Source of the DNA: Boseongicola sp. SB0665_bin_10
GTDB lineage: Bacteria > Pseudomonadota > Alphaproteobacteria > Rhodobacterales > Rhodobacteraceae
Assembly: GCA_009838075.1 (NCBI GenBank)
Contig: VXSG01000077.1
Coordinates: 1 to 64,000 of the forward strand
Direction: 5' to 3'
DNA length: 64,000 nucleotides
Position numbers and translations under genes: made by a program. Within the stretch, counting starts at the first letter, position 1. The number at the start of each line of letters is the position of its first letter. The notes under the pieces are model-generated. The model saw nothing but the letters and a program-made list of their open reading frames with translations. It did not search any database and had not been told where the DNA came from. Below, in pieces: positions 20,293-28,653 of the stretch.

Positions 20293-21056
20293 GCCGTTAT
20301 TCCGCCGTCGACAAAAAGAGTGTGGCCATTGACGAAACTGGAAGCGTCGGATGACAGGAACACTGCCGCACCGACCAGTTCCTCGACCTTGCCCCAACGG
20401 CCCGCGGGCGTGCGGTTCCTCAGCCAGTCGGAAAATTGCGGATCACTCACCAGGGCTGCATTGAGAGGCGTGTCAAAATAGCCTGGCGCTATGGCGTTGC
20501 AGTTGAGTCCATGCTTCGCCCAGTCCGTTGCCATTCCCTTGGTCAGGTTGGCTACCGCGCCTTTCGTGGCGGTGTACGGCGCGATGCCGGGATGGGCCAG
20601 CGCCGTCTGCACGCTGGCGATGTTGACGATGCGTCCAGCGCCGCGTCCGATCATGTGCCGCGCGCAGGCTTGCCCGACATTGAACGCCGTCACGATGTTG
20701 CTGCGCAAGAGCATCTCGAACTTGTCCGCGGGGAAGTCCTCCAATGGCGTGCGGTGCTGCATCCCGGCATTGTTGATCAGGATGTGAACGGGACCATTGC
20801 TGCTTTCATAGCGGTTGATCGCCATTCTCACGACGTCATTGTCGGTCGCGTCGAAGGGCAGTTCGTGGACGTTTGCGCCGTCAGTTCGCAGCGCATCCGC
20901 CGCCTTGGACAACTTTGCCATGTCGCGCCCGTTCAGCACGATCGTCGCACCGAATTCGGCCAATCCCTTTGCCAGGGCGAATCCGATTCCCTGCGAGGAT
21001 CCGGTGATGAGCGCGGTCTTCCCGCTGAGGTCGAACATCGCTGCGCCGGTGGTCAT
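20283..21056 (-). CDS. idnO: SDR oxidoreductase, gluconate 5-dehydrogenase-like
   Basis: A 257-residue short-chain dehydrogenase. TGSSQGIGFALA is the Rossmann glycine motif, NNAGMQHRTPLEDF the NNAG motif, and YTATK the catalytic Tyr/Lys. The stretch NAGMQHRTPLE and the C-terminal FVDGGITACL closely resemble gluconate 5-dehydrogenase (5-keto-D-gluconate reductase). With gntK directly downstream, it fits idonate or 5-ketogluconate use. The start at 21056 is chosen with AGGAAG upstream; 21038 is an alternative. The symbol is given by pathway logic. Confidence 0.8.
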   Translation of the reverse strand: MTTGAAMFDLSGKTALITGSSQGIGFALAKGLAEFGATIVLNGRDMAKLSKAADALRTDGANVHELPFDATDNDVVRMAINRYESSNGPVHILINNAGMQHRTPLEDFPADKFEMLLRSNIVTAFNVGQACARHMIGRGAGRIVNIASVQTALAHPGIAPYTATKGAVANLTKGMATDWAKHGLNCNAIAPGYFDTPLNAALVSDPQFSDWLRNRTPAGRWGKVEELVGAAVFLSSDASSFVNGHTLFVDGGITACL

Positions 21057-21138
21057 GATCCGCTTCCTGTCATTTGACTCGCAAAGACGTGCCCCTCTCG
21101 ATGTTGTCGATAGCACACCTGTCAACTCGGGAAGTGGA

Positions 21139-22086
21139 ATGCCCAAACCCGAAATCCTTCGGGTTGGCCCTTACCCGGAGCGCGATCAGGTTCCACTGGA
21201 TCAACCCCATACAGTGCTCAGGTACTTCAAGATGGCTGTCCCGGCATCATTTCTGAATGAGTGTGGTCGTGCAATACGTGGAATCGCGACTCGGGATGAA
21301 TTGGGTGCAGACCGAAAGATGACAGGTGCCTTTCCGAATCTCGAGATCAATTCCGTCTACGAGGTAGGGTACGATGCGGTCGACCTCGATTCCTGCCGGG
21401 AACGCAGCGTGAGGGTGACCAGCGCTCCGGATGTCCTGACTTGCGACGTTGCCGATCTTGGTGTCGCAATGTTGCCGTGCCAGGCGCGTGGCATGATCGC
21501 GGCCGATGCATGGATGCGCGGCGGGGACAGGGCACGGGAGGACCTCCGCCCGCCGAAGCGACGTGTTCATTGGGCCAGGGCGGGTGTCCTGGGGCTTGGG
21601 CGCGTCGGCCGACAGGTTGCACGTCGACTGGCCGGGCTCGACATGGAAATCGCCCATACCGACCTTGCGCCAAGGGACTGCACGCAAGACCGGGCCTTCA
21701 TTGCCGATCCTGTTGAATTGGCACGCCACTCCGATTACCTGTTCGTGGCGCTGGCCGCTTCGGACGAGATCCGCCGATTCGTGGGTCGCGAGGTGGTCGA
21801 GGCAGTCGGACCAGAAGGCACGGTGATCAACATCCGCAGGGCATCCCACATCGGCGAAGCTGCACTGCTCAATGCGCTGGAAAGCGGCGCGCTCGGTTGC
21901 GTGGTGCTCGACGTGTTCGAAGGTGAACCAGAACTGAGTCCACGCTTCCTCAAGCCCGAAAGCGTCCGTCTCCAGCCGCGTCACGCCTCAGGCACGGTGG
22001 AGACCCGGAAAGCCATGGGCAAGCTTGTGCGGGACAACCTGGCCGCGCATTTTTCCGGCCGACCGCTCTTGACGCCCGCACAATGA
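21139..22086 (+). CDS. D-isomer-specific 2-hydroxyacid dehydrogenase (hydroxypyruvate/2-ketogluconate reductase type)
   Basis: A 315-residue NAD(P)-dependent dehydrogenase. AGVLGLGRVGRQVARRL is the nucleotide-binding motif. The catalytic Arg region reads NIRRASHIGEAALL and the catalytic His region PRHASGTVETR; both are recognisable but depart from the usual NxARGxxVDE and PHxGSAT. The start at 21139 follows GGGAAGTGGA. It is divergent from the idnO-gntK pair and 8 bases upstream of the idnD-like gene. In this setting reduction of 2-ketogluconate is plausible. Confidence 0.8.
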   Translation: MPKPEILRVGPYPERDQVPLDQPHTVLRYFKMAVPASFLNECGRAIRGIATRDELGADRKMTGAFPNLEINSVYEVGYDAVDLDSCRERSVRVTSAPDVLTCDVADLGVAMLPCQARGMIAADAWMRGGDRAREDLRPPKRRVHWARAGVLGLGRVGRQVARRLAGLDMEIAHTDLAPRDCTQDRAFIADPVELARHSDYLFVALAASDEIRRFVGREVVEAVGPEGTVINIRRASHIGEAALLNALESGALGCVVLDVFEGEPELSPRFLKPESVRLQPRHASGTVETRKAMGKLVRDNLAAHFSGRPLLTPAQ

Positions 22087-22093
22087 CATCTTC

Positions 22094-23122
22094 ATGAAGT
22101 CGGTCGTCATTCACGCGGCAAAGGATCTTCGGATCGAGGACAGGCCGTCCGAAGAGCCGGGCGCGGGCCAAGTTGAAGTCCGCGTGGCCGCAGGGGGAAT
22201 CTGCGGATCCGACCTCCATTACTACAATCACGGCGGCTTCGGCTCTGTTCGGCTGAAGGAGCCGATGGTCCTCGGTCACGAGGTTGCCGGGCACATCACC
22301 CGGCTCGGAGAAGGCGTGACCGGTCTGCGAGTCGGACAATTGGTGGCGGTGTCACCTTCGCGCCCATGCCACGGCTGCGCCTATTGCAGCGAGTCGAAGC
22401 ACAACCAGTGCCTCAACATGCGGTTCTACGGTTCGGCGATGCCGTTCCCGCACATCCAGGGCGCGTTCCGGGAGGTGTTGGTGGCGGACGCCACGCAATG
22501 CGCCCCTGCCGACGGGTTGTCCGCAGGCGAGGCCGCAGCGGCTGAACCACTCGCCGTCTGCCTGCACGCAGCCCGCAGGGCCGGCGGCATATTGGGCAAG
22601 CGCGTGCTTGTCACCGGCTGCGGACCGATCGGACTGTTGTGCATCCTCGTCGCCCGGCGGTCCGGCGCCGCGGAGATCGTGGCAACTGATCTCTCGGACT
22701 TCACGCTGCGCATTGCCAGGCAGAACGGTGCAGACAACACCGTGAATGTCGGCCAGACACCGGAACGGATGGACGCCTATGAGGCAGGCAAGGGGTATTT
22801 CGACTTGCTCTTCGAATGCACCGGCGTGGCGCAGGCGTTGGCTGGCGGGATCGCGGCGCTGCGCCCTGGCGGCACCGTGGTGCAGCTGGGACTCGGCGGC
22901 GACATGCAGATCCCGGTTCAGACCATGACAACGAAGGAAATTCAGTTCAGAGGCTCGTTCCGATTCCACGAAGAGTTCTGCACAGGCGTGGAGTTGATGC
23001 GGAGGAACCTGATTGATGTCAAACCGCTGATCACGCACACCGTGGCAATTGACGACTCGGAAAGCGGGTTTCAACTCGCGTCCGACCGCAACCAGGCGGT
23101 GAAGGTGCAGATCGCTTTCTGA
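22094..23122 (+). CDS. idnD: Zinc-dependent alcohol dehydrogenase, L-idonate 5-dehydrogenase-like
   Basis: A 342-residue medium-chain dehydrogenase that would oxidise L-idonate to 5-ketogluconate. The catalytic zinc site is CGSDLHYYNHGG with GHEVAGH. The structural zinc loop is CHGCAYCSESKHNQC. The Rossmann motif is VTGCGPIGLL. CGSDLHYY and the FRGSFRFHEEF region resemble IdnD more than sorbitol or threonine dehydrogenases. Its 3' end lies only 10 bases from the stop of the convergent tnpB gene. Confidence 0.82.
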   Translation: MKSVVIHAAKDLRIEDRPSEEPGAGQVEVRVAAGGICGSDLHYYNHGGFGSVRLKEPMVLGHEVAGHITRLGEGVTGLRVGQLVAVSPSRPCHGCAYCSESKHNQCLNMRFYGSAMPFPHIQGAFREVLVADATQCAPADGLSAGEAAAAEPLAVCLHAARRAGGILGKRVLVTGCGPIGLLCILVARRSGAAEIVATDLSDFTLRIARQNGADNTVNVGQTPERMDAYEAGKGYFDLLFECTGVAQALAGGIAALRPGGTVVQLGLGGDMQIPVQTMTTKEIQFRGSFRFHEEFCTGVELMRRNLIDVKPLITHTVAIDDSESGFQLASDRNQAVKVQIAF

Positions 23123-23131
23123 ACACTTGAT

Positions 23132-24481
23132 TCATTTCGCAACGAGCGCAACATCGGCGCCCGCCGCCCGAAAACGGCCCAAGTTGCCGTAGAGCGCGCG
23201 CAGCATGATGCCCCGCGCGCCGTTCATGTCCCGGTCGACGACGATGCTGCCGTCCGAAACCGTCTTTGCGCCGCCAAGGTTCTCGTTCACGAAGCCGTCC
23301 CATGAGCGTGTCCTGCTCGTGTAGGCTTCGTTGCAGATCACCAGACGCTTGCCGTATTTCCGACACGTCCACTCGAGCTTCCGCCTGAACCGGTAATGGG
23401 CAAGACCCAGCATCGAGCGCACGGTCCTGGTCCTGATCTTGCGATCCTCCTTCGCGCTCATCCCCTTCGTCTCGAAGGACGGAAGAATGATCACGTCGAA
23501 CGACTGCACGAGATCGTAGGCCACCCGCCGGTGCAGGTCGTCGACCAGGTTCCGGACGCGGATGAACAGTTTGTCGATGCGTTTCTGGAAGTGGCGCTTC
23601 CACCCTTCATGCTTCGCCTTCGTACGTTGCCCGATCAGGCGGTCGAGCTTCAGGAGAAGGGGAAAGACCTTGTCGGAATGAAAGCGGTCTCCATAGCTGG
23701 CGGCGTGGTTCACCGAGTATGCGGTCACGAAGGTCCGCACGCCGGGGTCGAGGGCCACGACGGAGCGGACTTGGATTTCGTCCTGCCCCACCGTGACGAT
23801 GTGCAACTGAGCGCAGATGAACCAGATCCCCCGCTCGAGCACGATGGTTGTCAGCTTCTTCCAGGCCTCGTCGGGCATGGGTTCCGCCAGGTCGAAGTTC
23901 CGCGCGACGAACGCGCCAGACAGCTTCTGGACGGCAATGCGCTGCCGCATGTCCCTGATGCTGCGGAAGGAGAGGCGGCACCGCCCTCCCGCCTTCCGCT
24001 TCCTGATGACGGCGTCCCGGGCCCTGAACGCCGCGTTGACCGCCTCGTCGCAGTCGGCGGAGCGGAACGTGCCGCCCCGCTCGTGGACCTCCGAGCGCAC
24101 GAAGTCGCGGATCGTGGCGCGGAGCACGGTCTGCTTCAGGTCCGGCCCCTTCGGGTCCACGAGGCCATCGTCTGCCTCCCGGAAGCATGCGACGGCAAGG
24201 TTGTAGGCCCGGCGCTGCTGGCGGACCAGCTCGTGCAGCAGGCCCGGATTCTTCGGGTAGGCCCTGATCTTCCTCGTGGCCTTGACCAGGACGCTTGCCG
24301 TGACGGGAGGCCCGGGAGGAAGCGAGATCCGCAGCGAGGCGGCGGACGCCGGACCGGTCGGGAAGATCGCCCTCTTCCAGAAGCTCGACGCTTCCTCCCG
24401 AAAGTTCGATGACGTGCCTGAAGAGCGGGCAGCCCGACCGGGTGATGCGGTCCGGTGTGGCAGCCACCACTTGGACTGCAT
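23132..24481 (-). CDS. tnpB: TnpB-family RNA-guided endonuclease, IS607/Fanzor-like branch, zinc ribbon degraded
   Basis: The RuvC-type residues are intact: VVALDPGVRTF (first Asp), LPSFETKG (Glu) and VVDRDMNGARGIMLRAL (last Asp). The NLGGAK...DRDxNGARGI ending is typical of the TnpB group related to Fanzor proteins. The four-Cys zinc ribbon expected between EAYTS and the last Asp is missing: the stretch reads EAYTSRTRSWDG and then has no Cys. Similarity begins near 24295 (SVLVKATRKIRAYPKN), which would give about 387 residues, a normal length. No ATG, GTG or TTG lies at that point, and the nearest in-frame ATG is at 24481, inside tnpA. Activity is doubtful. Confidence 0.75.
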   Translation of the reverse strand: MQSKWWLPHRTASPGRAARSSGTSSNFREEASSFWKRAIFPTGPASAASLRISLPPGPPVTASVLVKATRKIRAYPKNPGLLHELVRQQRRAYNLAVACFREADDGLVDPKGPDLKQTVLRATIRDFVRSEVHERGGTFRSADCDEAVNAAFRARDAVIRKRKAGGRCRLSFRSIRDMRQRIAVQKLSGAFVARNFDLAEPMPDEAWKKLTTIVLERGIWFICAQLHIVTVGQDEIQVRSVVALDPGVRTFVTAYSVNHAASYGDRFHSDKVFPLLLKLDRLIGQRTKAKHEGWKRHFQKRIDKLFIRVRNLVDDLHRRVAYDLVQSFDVIILPSFETKGMSAKEDRKIRTRTVRSMLGLAHYRFRRKLEWTCRKYGKRLVICNEAYTSRTRSWDGFVNENLGGAKTVSDGSIVVDRDMNGARGIMLRALYGNLGRFRAAGADVALVAK

Positions 24482-24824
24482 CTCCGCGCATAGCCCGTTC
24501 CAGTAGGGCGACAGGGCATCGTCGCCTGTGATCGATTCCGGATCCAACGTCACGGACAACGTGTCCGTCGGGATGCCGTTCGCGCAGGAGTCGCTCCCGG
24601 GTGTCAGGGGATGACTCCTGCCTGGCGCCGGACACGCGGGCGCAGGGGATGGTGTCGGGACCGACAGGGACCCGGACCCTGCAATGTCCTCCGGGTGTCC
24701 GCTCAAGTCGTTGATAGCGCCCTCCCTCGTTCCAGCGCCTGACGGTTTGCGTGGTGACCTTCTCGCGTCTCGCAAGGCGTGTCGTCGTTAACCACATGCC
24801 GAGACTTACTGGATGTTCCTGCAT
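23607..24824 (-). CDS. tnpA: IS607-type serine recombinase TnpA, overlapping tnpB
   Basis: Residues 11-50 read like the MerR-type helix-turn-helix of IS607 TnpA (KVTTQTVRRWNEGGRY, then RTPGGHCRV). Then come the catalytic-Ser block ARVSGARQES (Ser near residue 65), DVGSGIDHRR, and PDRITRSG, the family DRLxR element. Homology ends near residue 180 (about 24282), where IS607 TnpA normally stops. Here the frame runs on without a stop to 23607, overlapping tnpB in another frame; that tail has an unlikely composition. Either the natural stop was lost or the tail is chance. Confidence 0.6.
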   Translation of the reverse strand: MQEHPVSLGMWLTTTRLARREKVTTQTVRRWNEGGRYQRLERTPGGHCRVRVPVGPDTIPCARVSGARQESSPDTRERLLRERHPDGHVVRDVGSGIDHRRRCPVALLERAMRGDAVQVVAATPDRITRSGCPLFRHVIELSGGSVELLEEGDLPDRSGVRRLAADLASSRASRHGKRPGQGHEEDQGLPEESGPAARAGPPAAPGLQPCRRMLPGGRRWPRGPEGAGPEADRAPRHDPRLRALGGPRAGRHVPLRRLRRGGQRGVQGPGRRHQEAEGGRAVPPLLPQHQGHAAAHCRPEAVWRVRRAELRPGGTHARRGLEEADNHRARAGDLVHLRSVAHRHGGAGRNPSPLRRGPRPRRADLRDRILGEPRRQLWRPLSFRQGLSPSPEARPPDRATYEGEA

Positions 24825-24907
24825 TGTTCAACAGAGAATTCGCCAAATGTTGCGTTCGTTGCTTGATAGTGAAGCAGTCACTGATCGCGCTTCGACGCCT
24901 AATCTGC

Positions 24908-25288
24908 TTACGCACCAATTGCCGCCAACGCGGCTCGTGCAATCGTCAAGTCCTGCTCGGGCGAACCGGATCCGACGCCGGTTCCGCCAAGCGGCACGCC
25001 GTCTATCCGGATCGGCAAGCCGCCGGCGAGCCCTGTGACTTCGCCACCGGTGGCTGGCCTGCGTCGGGGACCGCGGTGCTTGGGGGCGCCGGTCGTGGCC
25101 GTCGTTCGCGCTTTTGCTCGCACCGACCCGCGGCTGGGGAATTTCGAGCCGGACATCCGAATCCTGACTGGCAGTTCACCGCTGGCGTCCACGACCTCGA
25201 TCCTTTGCGGCTGACCGATTGCCTCGGCCGTTTCCACCGCTGCACCCAGCATTTTCAAGGTGGCGCGATGGGTCAAATGCGTGTGCAC
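24908..25288 (-). CDS. GlcG/HbpS-type heme-binding-like protein (DUF336), shortened
   Basis: 126 residues from a GTG start. LKMLGAAVETAEAIGQPQRI, EVVDASGELPVRIRM, ARAKARTTATTGAP and GGLPIRIDGV...GVGSGSPEQDLTIARAALAA match the GlcG family. The middle (after TTGAP) is arginine-rich and several residues shorter than in relatives, so this may be a slightly damaged copy. The family binds heme or is encoded next to oxidoreductases; its role here is unknown. It lies between the IS607-like element and the gluconolactonase gene, on the opposite strand to the latter. Confidence 0.55.
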   Translation of the reverse strand: MHTHLTHRATLKMLGAAVETAEAIGQPQRIEVVDASGELPVRIRMSGSKFPSRGSVRAKARTTATTGAPKHRGPRRRPATGGEVTGLAGGLPIRIDGVPLGGTGVGSGSPEQDLTIARAALAAIGA

Positions 25289-25390
25289 GCAGTGAATTCC
25301 ATTGGCCGGGCTCCCCTGTTAACCTGCAGTTCCTTGAGGCCTTGGAATGGTATCGATAACGGCCACGTCCGAAAAGTCAGGAGCCGCCAA

Positions 25391-26290
25391 ATGACTTTCT
25401 TTGATTCCCGTGATCCCGCCTTTGACGGCTTTGTTCTCGGTAACGCTCCGGTCAAGCAGCTGGCCACCGGGTTCGACTGGGTCGAGGGGCCAGTCTGGTT
25501 CGGTGATGCGGGCTGTCTGCTGTTCTCCGACATCCCGAACAATCGCATCATGCGCTGGACCCCCGGCAGCGGTGTCTCCACTTTTCGGCAACCGTCGAAC
25601 TACAGCAATGGCCATACGCGCGACCGCGAGGGCCGGCTGGTGTCTTGCGAACACGGTGCCAGAAGGGTGACGCGGACGGAACACGACGGACGGATCACGG
25701 TGATCGCGGACAGCTTCGAGGGAAGGCGGCTCAATTCACCTAACGATGCGGTCGTGAAGTCCGACGGCACGATCTGGTTCACGGACCCGCACTATGGGAT
25801 CATGACCAACTACGAGGGTTATGCCGCGGAGCAGGAACTTTCATGCAACCTGTACCGCGTCGACCCGGCCACGGGCCGCATGGACGCGATGGTGACGGAC
25901 GCAAATTGCCCCAACGGCCTGGCGTTTTCGCCAGACGAGTCGCGGCTCTACATGGCCGATACCGGCCGCATGTTCAGCGATGATCCGCAGCACATCCGGG
26001 CCTTCGACGTTGGCTCTGACGACAGGTTGACTGGCGGTGACGTCTTTCACGTGATCGATCCGGGCTGTTCGGACGGTCTGCGTATCGACGTCGACGGAAA
26101 TCTCTGGTCCTCGGCCGCCGATGGCGTCCATTGCATTTCGCCGAAGGGCGACCTCTTGGGCAAGATCCTCGTGCCCGAGCTCGTCTCGAATGTCTGTTTC
26201 GGCGGACGCGCGAAGCACGAACTCTACATTGCTGCGACCACCTCGATCTATCGTGTCACCCTGAACCGGCAGGGGATCCAGCACCCTTGA
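25391..26290 (+). CDS. SMP-30/gluconolactonase/LRE-family lactonase
   Basis: A 299-residue six-bladed beta-propeller hydrolase likely to open aldono-lactones such as gluconolactone. Metal ligands of the family are visible: the Glu in DWVEGPVWF, the Asn in LNSPNDAVV, the second Asn in NCPNGLAFSPDE, and the Asp in CSDGLRIDVDG. The start is the ATG at 25391; an open frame extends upstream but overlaps the antisense GlcG-like gene and lacks similarity. Placed with the gluconate and idonate genes, it would feed gluconate into gntK. Confidence 0.87.
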   Translation: MTFFDSRDPAFDGFVLGNAPVKQLATGFDWVEGPVWFGDAGCLLFSDIPNNRIMRWTPGSGVSTFRQPSNYSNGHTRDREGRLVSCEHGARRVTRTEHDGRITVIADSFEGRRLNSPNDAVVKSDGTIWFTDPHYGIMTNYEGYAAEQELSCNLYRVDPATGRMDAMVTDANCPNGLAFSPDESRLYMADTGRMFSDDPQHIRAFDVGSDDRLTGGDVFHVIDPGCSDGLRIDVDGNLWSSAADGVHCISPKGDLLGKILVPELVSNVCFGGRAKHELYIAATTSIYRVTLNRQGIQHP

Positions 26291-26880
26291 CGTCTGGACC
26301 TGAACGGGAGTGCCGTTGCTCAAATTCCCGCCAGCCGTCGACCCGCACAGGTCCTGAAAGCAGCCCATTGCAAGCACCAGCCTGCTGACTGACCCAATGG
26401 CGTAGAGCACTGTCGTCCAGGGAGATCCGGAATTGCGACGTTTCCGCCCAAGTGCAGTTCGGGCCTGTCGCGGGTCCAGCTGCCGTCCGGACAACTTTGG
26501 CCGGAGTTGAATGATGGGTTTGCCCTGGCGCCCTTGGCAGAATTCGCCGAGGCATGCCGCGTCGCGTTCGCGAAACCGAATCGCGTAAGGTGGAACCGGT
26601 CACTGAATGGAGGGCACGCGACCAGACGGATCGCCGGGTTCACATGAAGGCAGTCCGCAATTGCCGGGGCGGCGGGCGGGAGAGGTCGCCGCTCGGGACT
26701 CAATGGATTGAATTTCAAGGCAGACTTGAACTGCAACTGCTTCCGCTCGGCTGTCGGGATCCCGCAGACATCTCGGTTTGCGAACGGGTGGACGCTCATG
26801 CGGTCCAGCTGGATTGGAAAGGCTTCAATTGCCGCGGTCTTTGACGTATGGACTGCAGGAGGCTGGCAAGGAACACCATC
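26291..26880. other. Spacer, nothing recognised
   Basis: About 590 bases between the lactonase and a small lipoprotein gene. Frames on both strands lack domains and have compositions typical of shadow frames. No terminator hairpin was found. Confidence 0.5.
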
Positions 26881-27234
26881 ATGCAAGTTGTCAAGATCAC
26901 TTCTGTTGTGGTGCTGACATTGTCCATGTCGGGCTGCGGAGTTGGCAGCGGGATTCGCGGAGTTTTCGGTCAGGACGACCCGGGGGCTGGCCTGCCGTAC
27001 CGTGCAAGCCTCTCGCGGGCGGAGGCGCCGCGCAGTTTCACGGTCAGGGTGACGGCCAGCGCCGCATCGGTGGACGAGGTGCGGGAGTCCGCACGAATGC
27101 CTGCAACGCGGCATTGCCTTGAGACCTACGGCGGTTCGGATGTGAACTGGGTGACGGATCCTGCCTCGGGAGACTGGGCATTTGCCCGTGACGGTGACTT
27201 CATGGTGTTCTCGGGACGGTGCACTGTTCGCTGA
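26881..27234 (+). CDS. Small hypothetical lipoprotein
   Basis: 117 residues starting MQVVKITSVVVLTLSMSGCG, a lipoprotein signal with the lipobox LSMSGC. The mature part has a run resembling a conserved uncharacterised alphaproteobacterial family: RSFTVRV, VDEVRESARMPATRHC, YGGSDVNW and DGDFMVFSGRC. Two further Cys residues could form a disulfide in the periplasm. The start at 26881 places the signal sequence at the N-terminus; an upstream in-frame ATG (26848) would spoil it. Function unknown. Confidence 0.6.
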   Translation: MQVVKITSVVVLTLSMSGCGVGSGIRGVFGQDDPGAGLPYRASLSRAEAPRSFTVRVTASAASVDEVRESARMPATRHCLETYGGSDVNWVTDPASGDWAFARDGDFMVFSGRCTVR

Positions 27235-27468
27235 CCACAGGGTTGGTCGGAGTCAGGCTGCCCAATTTCGCTTCGGTCGGCGTGGGGCTGTTCGTCCCGC
27301 GTCACCAATTCCGAAAGTTGCAGCGAGCCGGGCTTTCCGCAATCACTGTCGCATGGATTGCGTGCTGACGCTGCCAGGTGGGCAAGCCGGTTCATTGCTG
27401 GTTTCCGATGAAACAAGCATCCATGTTTCGCAGAACCATCTGCATGAAGTGTGAAGAGCGGGACGTAA

Positions 27469-28653
27469 ATGCTTGATTCCATGAAATGCTTTCGGGTTGG
27501 ACTGATTGGCACAGGCCGGATCAGCGACATCTACCTAAGTAACTGTGCGGAATTCGATGGGCTGGACATCGTGTCGTGCGGCAGTCTTGACATGGACGAA
27601 AGCAGGGCCAAGGCGGCCGATTTTGGCGTTCCTCGGGTCGCCACTCCTGAAGAGATCATTGCCAACCGCGAGGTGGATGCAATCCTGAACCTCACGGTTC
27701 CGGCGGCGCATGCGGAGATCAGTCTTGCGGCCCTTGAGGCAGGCAAGCACGTCCATTCAGAGAAGCCCTTCGTTACGGATCTGTCAGACGGCCAACGCAT
27801 CCTTGAACTGGCGGCCTGCAAGGGCCTGCTCGTCGGAAGTGCGCCGGACACTTTCCTGGGCGGGCGTTGGCAAACCGTGCGAAAGCTCCTGGACAGGGGC
27901 GCGATCGGGGACCCGACCGGCATATCGGCATTTGTGCCGACCCACGGTGTCGAGCGCCATCATCCGAACCCGGATTTCTACTACGCAAGGGGCGGTGGCC
28001 CGCTGCTGGACCTTGGTCCCTACTATCTCGCGGCGATGGTCTTCTGCCTGGGACCGATTGGGCGGGTCGCGGGCATGGCGCGCAAGACCTTTCACGAGCG
28101 CATGATCGAGAACGGTCCTCGAAGCGGCGAGATGATGCCAGTGGAGGTCGACACCCATTGCCTGAGCATGTTCGAGTTCGAAAGCGGTGTGATCGGGCAG
28201 ATGATGGTGAGTTTCGACGTTTGGGAGAGTGAGACACCTCGCCTGGAAATCTATGGAACGGATGGAACGATCTGCATTCCCGACCCAGATCCCGGAGACG
28301 GGGCGAACGTCTTCCAAGGCCCCGTCTGGATTCGCACCCGTGAGACGTCGCGCTGGACGATGCGGCCCCGGCCCAAGGCGCCGGTTGACTGGGAAGTGGC
28401 CGAGAACACGCACGGCCTGAACTTTGACGCGCGAGGTGTCGGCCTTGCGGAACTCGCGCAGGCCGTGTCGGATCAGCGCGAACCGAGGGCCGGCGGGGCG
28501 CTTGGCTTTCATGTCTGCGAGGTCATGCAAGGCATGCTGCGTAGCGCGGGCCTTGGCAGCTACGTTGACATAGTGAGTACCTGCGATCGCCCGGCCATGC
28601 TGCCGGAAACCACGGAAACCGGATTGAATGTCGATCTGGGACTCCCGGCATGA
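27469..28653 (+). CDS. Gfo/Idh/MocA-family oxidoreductase
   Basis: A 394-residue NAD(P)-dependent sugar or cyclitol dehydrogenase. The N-terminal Rossmann motif is VGLIGTGRISDIYLSN, the conserved EKP motif is HSEKPFVTD, and the C-terminal domain has GGGPLLDLGPYYLAAMVF with a family Asp. It is not tightly linked to the next Gfo/Idh gene (204 bases apart) and the two differ clearly, so they are not a recent duplication. Substrate unknown; the neighbourhood suggests a sugar acid or inositol. Confidence 0.85.
   Translation: MLDSMKCFRVGLIGTGRISDIYLSNCAEFDGLDIVSCGSLDMDESRAKAADFGVPRVATPEEIIANREVDAILNLTVPAAHAEISLAALEAGKHVHSEKPFVTDLSDGQRILELAACKGLLVGSAPDTFLGGRWQTVRKLLDRGAIGDPTGISAFVPTHGVERHHPNPDFYYARGGGPLLDLGPYYLAAMVFCLGPIGRVAGMARKTFHERMIENGPRSGEMMPVEVDTHCLSMFEFESGVIGQMMVSFDVWESETPRLEIYGTDGTICIPDPDPGDGANVFQGPVWIRTRETSRWTMRPRPKAPVDWEVAENTHGLNFDARGVGLAELAQAVSDQREPRAGGALGFHVCEVMQGMLRSAGLGSYVDIVSTCDRPAMLPETTETGLNVDLGLPA

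Larger units (their letters stand above)
23123..24824 (-). mobile_element. IS607-like element (serine recombinase tnpA plus tnpB)
   Basis: A MerR-type helix-turn-helix/resolvase frame and a TnpB frame overlap on the minus strand in the order tnpA-tnpB, as in the IS607 family. IS607 elements lack terminal inverted repeats and target duplications, so the exact ends cannot be read; the limits given are the coding limits. The right end is squeezed against idnD with 10 bases to spare, which suggests loss of the normal 3' flank. Confidence 0.65.

Noticed and set aside
23132..24824. A CRISPR-Cas12-type system, because of the RuvC-like nuclease
   Set aside because: There is no repeat-spacer array and no adaptation gene. 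The neighbour is an IS607-type recombinase, so it is a transposon TnpB.
24779..25390. An upstream extension of the gluconolactonase reading frame by 204 codons
   Set aside because: Lactonase similarity starts at 25391. The extension is antisense to the GlcG-like gene and tnpA, and it lacks a domain.
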